From contig LATQ01000205.1 in assembly GCA_001017865.1 (NCBI GenBank), positions 1 through 8,100 of the forward strand: a stretch of DNA of 8,100 nt, in the 5' to 3' direction. The notes beneath the pieces are model-generated. The model searched no databases. It was not told the DNA's origin and saw nothing but the letters and a program-made list of their open reading frames with translations. This document shows, piece by piece, positions 1 to 7,206 of the stretch. The position numbers were made by a program, and so were the translations under genes. The first letter of the stretch is position 1. Every line of letters starts with the position of its first letter. This DNA comes from Rhodococcus sp. IITR03 (GTDB taxonomy: Bacteria; Actinomycetota; Actinomycetes; Mycobacteriales; Mycobacteriaceae).

Positions 1-80
1 CCGGCGGTGATCGTCCGCCGGCGGCCGCGACCGGCGTCGTGGGGAGTCGGCTCGGTGCGGGGTGGGGCGAGGATGCTCAT
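1..80 (-). CDS. phnE: Phosphonate ABC transporter permease, N-terminal fragment (probable PhnE)
   Basis: An ATG at 80-78 overlaps the TGA of phnC as ATGA, the usual sign of translational coupling. The frame stays open to the left edge and gives about 26 residues beginning MSILAPPRTEP, followed by an Arg-rich stretch. A GGAG about ten bases upstream could be the ribosome site. No membrane segment is reached inside the window, so the permease identity rests only on position: a gene directly after phnD and phnC in such operons is normally the inner-membrane permease that completes the importer. The gene is cut by the window edge. Confidence 0.6.
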   Translation of the reverse strand, partial: MSILAPPRTEPTPHDAGRGRRRTITA

Positions 81-886
81 GCCGACCCGGCTCCGAGCGG
101 GTCGGAGGCGGGCTCGACGCGCCGGTAGATCTCCATGGCCTCGTCGCGCGAGAGACCGACCGCGGGGCGATCGAGCACTTTGCGGCCGTCGCGCAGACCG
201 ACGATGCGGTGTGCCCACCCGAGTGCGAGGTCGACCTGGTGCAGCGTGCACACGACGGTGAGCTTGTCCTCCATGCACACCCGGAACAGCAGGTCCATGA
301 CCACGCCGGCGTTCTCCGGGTCGAGGGAGGCGACGGGTTCGTCGGCGAGCAGGACCGTGGGCCGCTGCATGAGGGTCCGCGCGATCGCGACGCGCTGCTG
401 CTGGCCTCCCGAAAGCGTGTCGGCGCGCCGGTCCGCGAGGTCGGCGAGACCGACCCGGTCGAGATGCTCCCGCGCCTCGACACGCATGGCCTCGGGTAGG
501 TGAGTGCCCCGTAGCGGGGCAGCGACAGTCTGCCCAGTCCGCCGATGAGTACGTTCTCGAGGCAGCTGAGCCGTCCGACCAGATTGAACTGCTGGAAGAC
601 GAATCCGACGTTCCTGCGCAGCGACCGCAGTTCACGGCGTGACGCGAGACCGACCCGCGTCCCGGAGACGTCGATGCTGCCCTCGGTGACGGGGTGCAGA
701 CCGTTCAGGCACCGGAGGAAGGTCGACTTCCCCGAGCCGGACAGGCCGAGCAGCACGACCAGTTCGCTGCGGTGGACGTCGAGATCGACGCCGGACAGCG
801 CGGTGGTGGTGCCGAATTCCTTGGTGACACCGCGGGCGGAGAGAACGAGATCGTCGCCGGCGACTGGTGGTGGGATCGATGTTCAT
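77..886 (-). CDS. phnC: Phosphonate ABC transporter ATP-binding protein PhnC (frame interrupted)
   Basis: Cytoplasmic ATPase that powers phosphonate import with PhnD and PhnE. All ABC landmarks are visible in order: Walker A GLSGSGKST (747-721), Q-loop FVFQQFNLV (about 603-577), signature LSGGQQQRVAIAR (415-377), Walker B TVLLADEP (about 358-335), D-loop SLDP and the H-loop histidine in TLHQVD (241-239). The stretch ENVLIGGLG after the Q-loop is typical of PhnC. The reconstructed length of about 270 residues fits the family. One base appears lost near 496, in the codons after LTYP, which splits the frame before the signature motif. At the N-terminus, the ATG at 886 sits 2 bp after the phnD stop but is out of phase with the Walker A frame. 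Two lost bases (or one extra) between about 883 and 862 would restore it. No other ATG, GTG or TTG lies in the Walker A frame after the stop at 885. Identity is sure, exact start less so. Confidence 0.9.
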
Positions 887-888
887 CG

Positions 889-1856
889 TCAGCCTTGCAC
901 TTCTCGGAGCCGGTGATCTCGCAGACGTGGCGTACCCCGTCGTAGTCGGCGTCGGTCGCGGGCACGACACCCCAGGCACGTTCGTCGGTGATGCGGCATT
1001 CGCCGTCGCAGTATCCCTGTGCGCGCAGGTAGTCGGCGTTGCCCTTCTCGGTGAGGATGCCGGCGAGTCGTTCGACGACCTCGGTGCCGAGGGAATTGTC
1101 GCCGACGAACAGGGATCCGGCGATCGTCTCGGATTCCCAGACCTTCTTCAGTTCGCCTTCCCGGAGGTCGCCGCTCTCGATCATGGTCTTGTCGACCATG
1201 GTGTCGAACGCGAAGCCGGCGTCGCAGTCGCCCGCTGCGATCGCCAGTGCGGAGGCGTCGTGTCCGCCGGCGTAGACGGGGGTCAGGCCGGCGACGAGAT
1301 CCTGCTCGGTTCCCGATCCGACGACTCCCGCTTCGATGAGTCCTGCCGAGGGGTACAGGAATCCGGACGTCGAACCGGGATCGACGAAGCACACGTCCTT
1401 GTCCGCGAAGTCCTCGATACTGTCGATCCCGGAGTTGCCGGACTGCGTCAGACCGTAGGAGCGGTAACCGGGTTCGGCGCTCGGATCCTGCACCACGGCG
1501 CCGAGCGGGGTGGTGTCGGCGCCGTTGAGCTGTGCGACGACGTACGCGAAGGGACCGAAGAAGGCGAGATCGACGTTGTCGGCGATCATGCCTTCGACCA
1601 CGCCCGCGTAATCGGAGGCCTGGACGAACTCGACGGTCGATCCGGTCTCGTCCTCGAGCATCTTCAGCAGCGGTTCGTAACTCGCCTTCAGGTCGGACGA
1701 GTTCTCGGCCGGAATCGCACCGAGCGTGAGGGTTTCCGGGAAGCCTTGTTCGGTGAGCGCGTCGGGATCCGAACCACCGCAGGCTGTCAGGGCGAGGGTG
1801 AGTCCGGCGGCGAGACCGGCACAGGCAACGGCGCGCCGGGACGACAGGGAACGCAT
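889..1856 (-). CDS. phnD: Phosphonate-binding lipoprotein PhnD
   Basis: Extracytoplasmic solute-binding protein that delivers phosphonate to PhnE/PhnC. Residues 1-26 form a lipoprotein signal: Arg residues near the start, a hydrophobic core and a lipobox ending in Cys26 (LALTAC, then GGSD). The mature part has PhnD-family features: an early beta strand (TLTLGAIP), the helix YEPLLKMLEDETG, and the ligand-site segment DLAFFGPFAYV. A Ser/Gly-rich segment (DPGSTSGFLYPSAG) follows, as is usual in this phosphate/phosphonate-binding fold. A Shine-Dalgarno AAGGA (1869-1865) lies 8 bases before the ATG. The body is open for about 320 residues. The frame as written misses the stop and reads into phnC down to 705. 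One base lost near 893-896 would place the natural TGA at 891-889, directly before the phnC ATG. The bound phosphonate cannot be told from sequence. Given the neighbours, 2-aminoethylphosphonate or a derivative is likely. Confidence 0.9.
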
Positions 1857-1872
1857 GGGGGGTGTCCTTCGT

Positions 1873-1897
1873 GTCGGGGGTCAGGCGTCGGGGGTCA
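1873..1897 (-). repeat. Imperfect tandem repeat, period 14, between the HAD gene and phnD
   Basis: Read on the minus strand, TGACCCCCGAC occurs at 1897-1887 and again at 1883-1873. The first copy begins with the stop codon of the HAD gene, and the second ends just before the phnD Shine-Dalgarno. It fills most of the 38-bp gap. It may be a chance duplication, and I see no stem-loop in it. Confidence 0.6.
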
Positions 1898-2565
1898 AGC
1901 GAGGAGCAGAGCAGGCAGATCGGCGATCGAGTCGAGAACGTGTGTGGCTCCGGCTTCGCGGAGCGTCGCCTCGTCGTGGGCGCCGGTGCGGGTTCCGGCG
2001 ACGACGGAGGCGCCGGCACGCAGACCGGACAGGATGTCTCCTGCCGTGTCCCCGACGACGGCGACGTCACGGACGTCGTCGGTACCGGTGCGCAGCAGGG
2101 CGGTGAGGATCATGTCGGGGTAGGGGCGTCCGCGACCGGCGTCGGCGGGCGTGAGAGCGAGGTCGGCGAGGTCGCGCCAGCCGAGTGCATCGAGCAGCCT
2201 GTCCTGGGTGGATCGGCTGAATCCGGTGGTGAGTACGACTTTCACGCCGGCCTCACGCAGCTGCGTGATCGCCTTCTCGGCGCCGGGGACGCCGGAGACG
2301 TCGCCTGGTCGACGAATCGTTCGTAGGCGCGTTCGAAGGCGTCGTTGGCGATCCGGGCACGTTCGTCGCTGCCGAACAGTGCGCGGAATACGACGATCTT
2401 CGACTGCCCCATGGTGTCGAGGACGTATCGGCGTGCGTCGTCCCGGTCCGGGCCGCTCGCGGGAAGGCCGACGGCGGTGGCCGCCTCGTCGAATGCGCGA
2501 ACGACGAGTCCGTCGTCGGCGACGGTGGTTCCGGCCATGTCGAGCACGGCGAGTCGGATGGTCAT
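1895..2565 (-). CDS. Phosphonatase-like HAD hydrolase (TIGR03351 type, frame interrupted)
   Basis: Likely cleaves the C-P bond of a phosphonoaldehyde, releasing phosphate. HAD motif I is LDMAGTT with nucleophile Asp9. Ala11 follows where most HAD phosphatases have a second Asp, which is the phosphonatase pattern (PhnX has DWAGTT). The cap contains MGQSKI with Lys56, which by eye aligns with the MGxxK of PhnX that holds the Schiff-base lysine. Motif II is LTTG, followed by GRPYPDMI (PhnX-like) and motif IV VVGDTAGD. The reconstructed length of about 223 residues fits TIGR03351, which is known to occur beside phosphonate transporters and TIGR03364 oxidoreductases. One base is lost near 2303-2308: the frame switches after FVDQ and continues with GVPGAEKAI and then KVVLTTGFS. 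The start ATG at 2565 has GGAG 6 bases upstream. The gene follows the oxidoreductase by 40 bp. The exact substrate is unknown; phosphonoacetaldehyde or its 1-hydroxy form are candidates. Confidence 0.85.
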
Positions 2566-2605
2566 GTTCTTCTCCAAGGGTTTCGGGGCGTCCCGTTCCG
2601 GGATG

Positions 2606-3733
2606 TCAGAGGCCGAGAAGGTCGGCGGTCTCCTCGCGAGATAGGGGCCGAGGGTCATACCGCGGCCACCCGGACCGGCGACGACCACACGTCCTCGTCG
2701 GCCTTCGTGCGGTGCACGAGCGCCGTGGGGTCGATGCACTGGCTGTACACACCGGCCCAGCGCCGGACGACGCGCGGCAGTCGGCGGCCGAGGAACTCCT
2801 CCGTCACCGCGACGAGGTGGTCGTAGGGTTCTTCGTCGACGTCGAAGTCGAACGGCTCGTCGTAGGCGTGGGTGTCGCCGATGGTGAGGCCGCCGTGCAG
2901 GCGCTGGACGCACAGCAACTGCATGCGATGCCGTGCGGCGACGGGTCGTTGCTCTTCGGAGGCGGTGAGGTCGTCGAGGGCGGTACCGGCGAATCCCGGG
3001 TAGTAGCGCAGGCTGTCGCCGTCGGCGATCGACGTGGTGAGGTCTTCGCCGAGCGGTGCGGTCTGCATCATCTGCAGCCGGACCCTGCGCAACGGCAGGT
3101 CGCCGGCGAGGTCGCGGGCGAGGCCACCGAGTGTCGCGCCGGGACAGACGAGAACGAGGTCGGTCTCGTGCACGGTGCCGTGGTCGTCGCGCACCTTCAC
3201 GGTCCCGTGGGGCGTGCGGGAGACGTCCCGGGCCTCGGTGGACGGCAGGAACCGGTAGCGGCCCGAGGTGGCGAGATGTTGCCGGATCGCCGGGAGCGCG
3301 ATGCGGGATTCGACGGTGGCGTCGGTGCTGCAGTGCAGTGCCGCGAGGAACTTGCCGCGTAGCGCGGGGTTACGGCGGCGCGTCTCGTCCGCATCGAGCA
3401 GGGCGAATCCCCGTCGCTGCGCGTCGTCGCGTGCGATCGCTTCCTCGGCGACGGCGACCTCGCGTCGGTGCGCAGCAGCGTCAGCGAACCGTTCGCTCGG
3501 AAACCGACGTCGGGAACGCGGGCGCCGAGGTCCTCCCACAGCTCGCGGGACCGCAGGGTGGCGTCGAGTTCGCCGCGTGTGCGACCGGAGACCCAGACGA
3601 GTCCGAAGTTCCGCACGGTGGCGCCGCGCGTTTCCGGTTCGCGTTCGAGGTGCAGGACGTCGTGTCCGCGACGGACGACGGCGTCGGCGTGTGCGGTGCC
3701 GAGGATGCCGCCACCGATGATCAGGATTCGCAT
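2606..3733 (-). CDS. hpnW: FAD-dependent aminophosphonate oxidoreductase (TIGR03364/HpnW type, frame interrupted)
   Basis: DAO-fold flavoenzyme expected to deaminate an aminophosphonate oxidatively and give an aldehyde for the HAD hydrolase. The N-terminal Rossmann motif is GGGILG (residues 7-12), with Glu30 at the end of strand 2 to bind the FAD ribose, followed by RNFGLVWVSG. The C-terminal flavin-binding segment AGPGGRGMTL lies near 2680-2650. TIGR03364 is described as linked to phosphonatase-like hydrolases and proposed to act on 1-hydroxy-2-aminoethylphosphonate or a similar compound. FAD enzymes of phosphonate clusters have since been assayed under names such as PbfC and PbfD (recalled, not checked). 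Three single-base losses are inferred: near 3462 (after SLTLLRTDA), 2685 (VWVVAG) and 2636 (LAEETADLLGL then TGA at 2608-2606). The repaired length of about 376 residues is normal. First gene of the operon. The ATG at 3733 has no clear Shine-Dalgarno. Confidence 0.85.
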
Positions 3734-3750
3734 GGGGACGACAGTGGCGG

Positions 3751-3764
3751 ATGGTCTAGACCAT
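3751..3764. promoter_or_regulatory. PhnF-type operator 1 (perfect palindrome)
   Basis: ATGGTCTAGACCAT is a perfect 14-bp palindrome 18 bp before the oxidoreductase ATG. It matches the TGGTNTANACCA form of GntR/HutC operators and differs by one base from the PhnF site TGGTATAGACCA reported for Mycobacterium smegmatis (recalled). It overlaps a possible minus-strand -10 box TATGGT (3765-3760), so binding should block the phn operon. Confidence 0.75.
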
Positions 3765-3797
3765 ATGGGGATGGTTCGGCGAACGCCCGGTGAACAG

Positions 3798-3832
3798 TTG
3801 GTATAGACCGGAATTCGGTTACGCTGGATGTG
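3798..3832 (+). promoter_or_regulatory. Promoter of gntR, probably leaderless
   Basis: A -35 box TTGGTA (3798-3803) and a -10 box TACGCT (3820-3825) lie 16 bp apart. Transcription would then begin about seven bases later, at the GTG start codon at 3832. Leaderless mRNAs are common in actinobacteria, and no Shine-Dalgarno precedes this GTG. The -35 box is inside operator 2. Confidence 0.5.
3799..3810. promoter_or_regulatory. PhnF-type operator 2
   Basis: TGGTATAGACCG matches the recalled mycobacterial PhnF operator at 11 of 12 positions. Its centre lies 47 bp from that of operator 1, between the two divergent genes. It overlaps the likely -35 box of gntR, which predicts autoregulation. Confidence 0.75.
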
Positions 3833-4547
3833 TGGCCACCGTCGTTCGCGAAGCGCGCACCCTCAAGCACCAGGTCGTGCGCCGCCAGGTCGAGTGCCTT
3901 CTCGACCAGCTCAGTGTGGGAGATCAGGTCCCCTCCGAGCGCGATCTCGCCACCCGATTCGACGTCGCCCGCGAAACCGTCCGTCAGGCATTGCGAGAAC
4001 TGCTCGTCGACGGCCGCATCGAAAGGCGGGGGCGCAGCACCGTCGTCGCCGGACCCAAGATCGTCCAGCCCCTCGTCATCGGTTCCTACACCGAGGCCGC
4101 CCTGCTCGAAGGGCGCAGTGCCGGACGTGTGCTCGTCGCGTGGACCGACCTCGTCGCCGACGACGAACTGGCCTGCCGCCTCGGTCTCGAACCCGGCGAT
4201 CCCGTCCTCGAACTCGAACGCGTCCTGCTCACCGACGGAGTGCATGTCGGGCTCGAACGCACGCGCTTCCCGCACACCGCTTTCCGGATCTGCGCCGCAC
4301 GCTGGATCCGTCGTCGTCGCTGTACGCCGCGATCCGTTCCTACGGGATCACCTTCGCGCGGGCGGTCGAGCGGATCGAGACCACGCTGCCGGATGCGCGC
4401 GAGGCGGCGCTGCTCGACGCCGACACCCGCACACCGATGCTGCTGCTCGAGCGGATCTCCTACGACGAGAACGACGTCCCGATCGAGCACCGCCGGTCGC
4501 TCTACCGCGGCGACCGGATGTCGTTCGTCACGACCGTCACTCCCTGA
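3832..4547 (+). CDS. phnF: GntR-family (HutC/UTRA) regulator, PhnF type (frame interrupted)
   Basis: DNA-binding repressor expected to control the divergent phosphonate operon and itself. Residues 15-72 form the GntR winged helix: VGDQVPSERDLATRFDVARETVRQALRELL, with wing GRIERRGRSTVVA (shown here in separate pieces of the same domain). The C-terminal half is a UTRA ligand-binding domain: VLELERVLLTDG, then LDPSSSLYAAI, MLLLERISYDEN and a final VPIEHRRSLYRGDRMSF. One base is lost near 4281 (FP/DLRRTLDP), after which the frame runs to TGA at 4545-4547. The repaired length of about 238 residues is normal for PhnF. I chose GTG 3832 because the upstream GTG at 3790 would place operator 2 inside the coding region and add residues outside the domain. 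The effector is probably a phosphonate or pathway intermediate, or phosphate; this cannot be decided from sequence. Confidence 0.85.
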
Positions 4548-4555
4548 GCGGCAGA

Positions 4556-5202
4556 TCAGTCGACGCCCAGGCCTGCTTCCCGCGCACGGACGATCGCGCT
4601 CGCCCGGTCGGCCGCACCGATCTTGCCGAGGATGTTCGATACGTGGTTGCGCACCGTCTTCTGGCTGAGCACGAGCCGGCGGGAGATCGCGGCGTTGTCG
4701 AGTCCGCGGGCCACGAGGTCGAGGATCTCCCGCTCCCGTTCGGTCAGATCCGGGAAGGCCGCCGATGTGTTGCGGGAGGTCGCGACCGCTGCAAGGCTTT
4801 CGCCGCGACCGCCGCACCGACGATCATCTCGCCGTCGGCCACGGCCCGGATCGCCCGTTCGACCACCGACGGATCGGCCCCCTTGACGAGATAACCCGAC
4901 GCACCGGCACGGATCGACGCGACGAGGATGTCCTCGTCCTCGTGCATCGTGACCATCAGGATCCGGGTGCCCGGCGACTTCCGGAGGATGCTGCGGGTCG
5001 CGTCGATCCCCGACCCGTCGCCGAGTTCGATGTCCATGAGCACGACGTCGACATCGCCGGTCACGACCTCGAGCGCCTCCCCCACCGAACTCGCCTGGCA
5101 CACGACGTCGATCCCCTCGAGCGTGCCGAGCAGTGCCGCACCGAGGCGGAAGACGGGATGGTCGTCGACGACCGCAACGCGTATCGCTCCGTTGTCGCTC
5201 AT
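4556..5202 (-). CDS. NarL/LuxR-type response regulator (frame interrupted)
   Basis: Cytoplasmic transcription regulator, partner of the kinase just upstream. The receiver domain (residues 5-120) has the acidic pair Asp13-Asp14, the phosphoacceptor Asp57 in VVLMDIE, the conserved Thr85 in LMVTMHEDED and Lys107 in GYLVKG. The LuxR helix-turn-helix fills the last 65 residues: LTEREREILDLVARGLDN, then ISRRLVLSQKTVRNHVSNIL. One base is lost near 4791-4794 in the linker (AAVAAKAL continues as AAVATSRNTSAAF). The repaired length of about 215 residues is standard. The ATG at 5202 overlaps the kinase stop as ATGA, so the two are probably coupled. The gene ends 8 bp from the convergent gntR stop. Target genes are unknown; the upstream membrane-protein gene is one possibility. 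Confidence 0.9.
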
Positions 5203-7126
5203 GATTCGGACCAGGGTAGCCGTGCCCGCACCACGACACCGCGCGGGTCGCCGGGTTCGATACCCACCGTTCCTCCGACCTCCCTGGCCCGCTCCCGCAT
5301 GCTCTGCGTCCCCACACCGACGCGTGCGCCGGCCGTCAGTCCTCGTCCGTCGTCGACGATGTCGAGGACCAGCACGTTGCCCTCCGCCGCGACCCGCACG
5401 GTGCACTCGTCGGCACCGGAATGCCGCCGTGCGTTGATGATCGCCTCGGAGGCGATGCCGTAGGCGGCCCACGCGATCGGGCCGGACATCCCGGCGGGGA
5501 GGTCGGACCGCAGGTCGACGCGGAATCCCGCGCGGGCGTGGGTGATCACGAGTTCGTCGAGTGCGGCGGTGAGGCCGAGTTCGTCGAGGACCGGGGGCAG
5601 CAGACTGCGCGACAGTTCGCGCACACCGTCGACCTGCCGATCGAGTTCGCGGAGCAGTTCGTCGACGAGTCCGGCCGCGGCATCCGGGTCGGTGGTGACG
5701 AGATTGCGTGCGCCCTGCAGGCCGAGCCGCACCCCGGCGAGCGACGGGCCGAGGCCGTCGTGCAGTTCGCGGCGGATGGTGCGGCGTTCCTCGAGTCTCA
5801 CCTCGGTGAGGCGGCGACGTGCTTCTTCGAGGTCCTCCGCCGACCGCAGGACGACGAGCCGGCGTCGACGACGGTCGCGAGTCGGTGAGCGCCCGCCGGC
5901 TGCGTGTCCCGAGCGATTCGCCCGGGGGTGCGGTGACGGCGAGGGTGGCGTCGCCGTCACGACCGGCACCTCCTCGACGGGTCCGGTCGCGGTCCCCCAG
6001 CGTGCGATCACGTCGCCGCCGCGGCGCACCTCGACCCGATTCGAGGCGCAGTGCGGTACCGATGCCGGCGGCCAGTTCGCCCAACAGCAGGTCGGGCGAA
6101 TCGGCACCGGCGAAGTGCCGCCCGAGGAATCCGCACGGCGCGTGCCGGTCGACGCCGTCGCCGTAGACGAGGCGGTGCACCTTCCGGCCGAGCCACATCC
6201 GCACCGGCTGCACGGCCAGGGCGACGGCGGTGGCGGCGACCGCCTGGGCGAAGACCGATTCGTTCGGGAGCACCAGCGACACCGCGACCGTCACCGCGAG
6301 ATAGCAGGTGACGAGCACGGCGGTGAGACTGCCGGCGAGCGCGGCGCGACCGACCGCGAGGTCTATGCCCCAGAGTCGTTGGCGCAGTACGACGGCGAGG
6401 ATCGCGACGGGATAGAAGGCCTGCGCCGCGAGGTGGAGCAGCGGTGTGAGCATCCACGGCACGTCCGGGACCGCCAGGGGGATGTACGAGGCCGTCATCA
6501 GGCACTGCCGAGCGCGAGCCATCCCGTCCCGGATCGTTCGCCCGCCGGGGCGTGACGGCGACGCCACTCGACGTGCCCGGCGGTCAGGAACCCCACGGCC
6601 ACAACGGGTCCGACGAACCAGATGTCGCGATGTCGGTGAAGGTGCGGGCCCAGAAGAACCAGGCGATCGTCAGGACGCCGACGCCGATCCCGGCCCGCAC
6701 CACGGGATCGGCCCGACGGTCGCGGACGAGCCACGGCACCACCAGGAACAACGCGAGTGTCCCGGGGATCCAGGTGGTGTTCTGCAGCGGACCGAGGAAC
6801 CCGACGGGCAGTTCGGGGCGGACGAGGGCGAGCTGGGTCCAGCTGTAGGACATCGCTGCCACACCGACGCCGATCGACGCGACGGCCAACAGGATCGGCA
6901 CGGCGTGGACCCGGCGGGCGAGGACCACGCCGGCGACGTCCCGTAGACGGCGGCTCCGACGACGTCGACGAGGAGAACAGCTGGTCGGAATCGAGCGCGG
7001 GCCGTGCCGCGACGAACACGACGACGGCCGCGACGGCGAGCAGCCAGGAGGAGGCGACGGCCACGACGGCGGCGGTACCGGAGCCCCGGTACCCGCCGAT
7101 CCGTTCGTCGCGACTGCGTCCTTCAT
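5199..7126 (-). CDS. Polytopic HisKA_3 sensor histidine kinase (about ten frame breaks)
   Basis: Membrane sensor kinase of the NarX/DegS class, about 645 residues when repaired. The N-terminal half holds about ten hydrophobic segments, for example VVAVASSWLLAVAAVVVF, ILLAVASIGVGVAAM, WFVGPVVAVGFLTAG and AQAVAATAVALAVQPV. A linker (VHRLVYGDGVDRHAP) and a weak GAF-like region follow. The catalytic half has the H-box LHDGLGP (phospho-His codon 5762-5760), the N-box SEAIINARRH (about 5450-5420), the G1 box DIVDDGRGL (about 5370-5342) and the G2-like segment GVGTQSMRERA. Reading from ATG 7126, the frame moves by one base in the same direction near 7078, 6980, 6946, 6625, 6500, 6035 (twice), 5950, 5885 and 5850; every switch fits one lost base. 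Family motifs resume each time. The final TGA overlaps the regulator ATG. The signal sensed is unknown; there is no large extracytoplasmic domain, so a membrane-linked cue is possible. Confidence 0.85.
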
Positions 7127-7195
7127 GGTGCGGTGAGTATGCACCACTGTGTCCTTGATGCGGCAGGTATACGCCGCTGGGCCCCTCGCAGTGCA
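7127..7195 (-). promoter_or_regulatory. Probable promoter region of the kinase-regulator pair
   Basis: This 69-bp gap lacks the GC3 bias of the flanking genes and holds AT-rich boxes: CATACT on the minus strand (7140-7135), about nine bases before the kinase ATG, and GTATAC (7167-7172). GGTGAGTATGCACC (7132-7145) has GGTG/CACC inverted arms, and GCGGC (7160-7164) pairs with GCCGC (7173-7177). No Shine-Dalgarno is visible before ATG 7126. A -10 box with a nearly leaderless start fits, but no convincing -35 was found. Confidence 0.35.
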
Positions 7196-7206
7196 CTAAC
7201 GTGCAC
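7191..7206. repeat. GTGCAC repeated with a 4-bp spacer
   Basis: GTGCACTAACGTGCAC contains the self-palindromic hexamer GTGCAC twice. It covers the probable stop codon of the membrane-protein gene and the upstream edge of the kinase promoter gap. It could be a regulator site; chance is not excluded. Confidence 0.45.

Noticed and set aside
705..1856. 383-residue PhnD with a C-terminal extension into phnC
   Set aside because: The last 60 residues are an out-of-frame reading of the phnC start; Walker A lies in another frame over the same bases.
867..2123. 418-residue plus-strand open frame opposite phnD
   Set aside because: It is an antisense shadow from high-GC codon bias; the minus strand has a lipobox, a Shine-Dalgarno and PhnD features, the plus frame has no recognisable domain.
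2151..3362. 403-residue plus-strand open frame opposite the oxidoreductase and HAD genes
   Set aside because: Arg-rich, domain-free shadow spanning two real minus-strand genes and their gap.
3761..3768. CCATATGG palindrome as a separate operator
   Set aside because: It overlaps operator 1 and is short; there is no second copy to support it.
3790..3831. Upstream GTG start for the GntR regulator
   Set aside because: It would place operator 2 and the -10/-35 boxes inside the coding region and adds residues outside the GntR domain.
7123..7196. Membrane-protein C-terminal extension ending in an ATGA overlap with the kinase
   Set aside because: Third positions are A/T-rich unlike the gene, and the stretch contains promoter-like boxes; a TAG in the next frame at 7196 is a better end. 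Not fully excluded.
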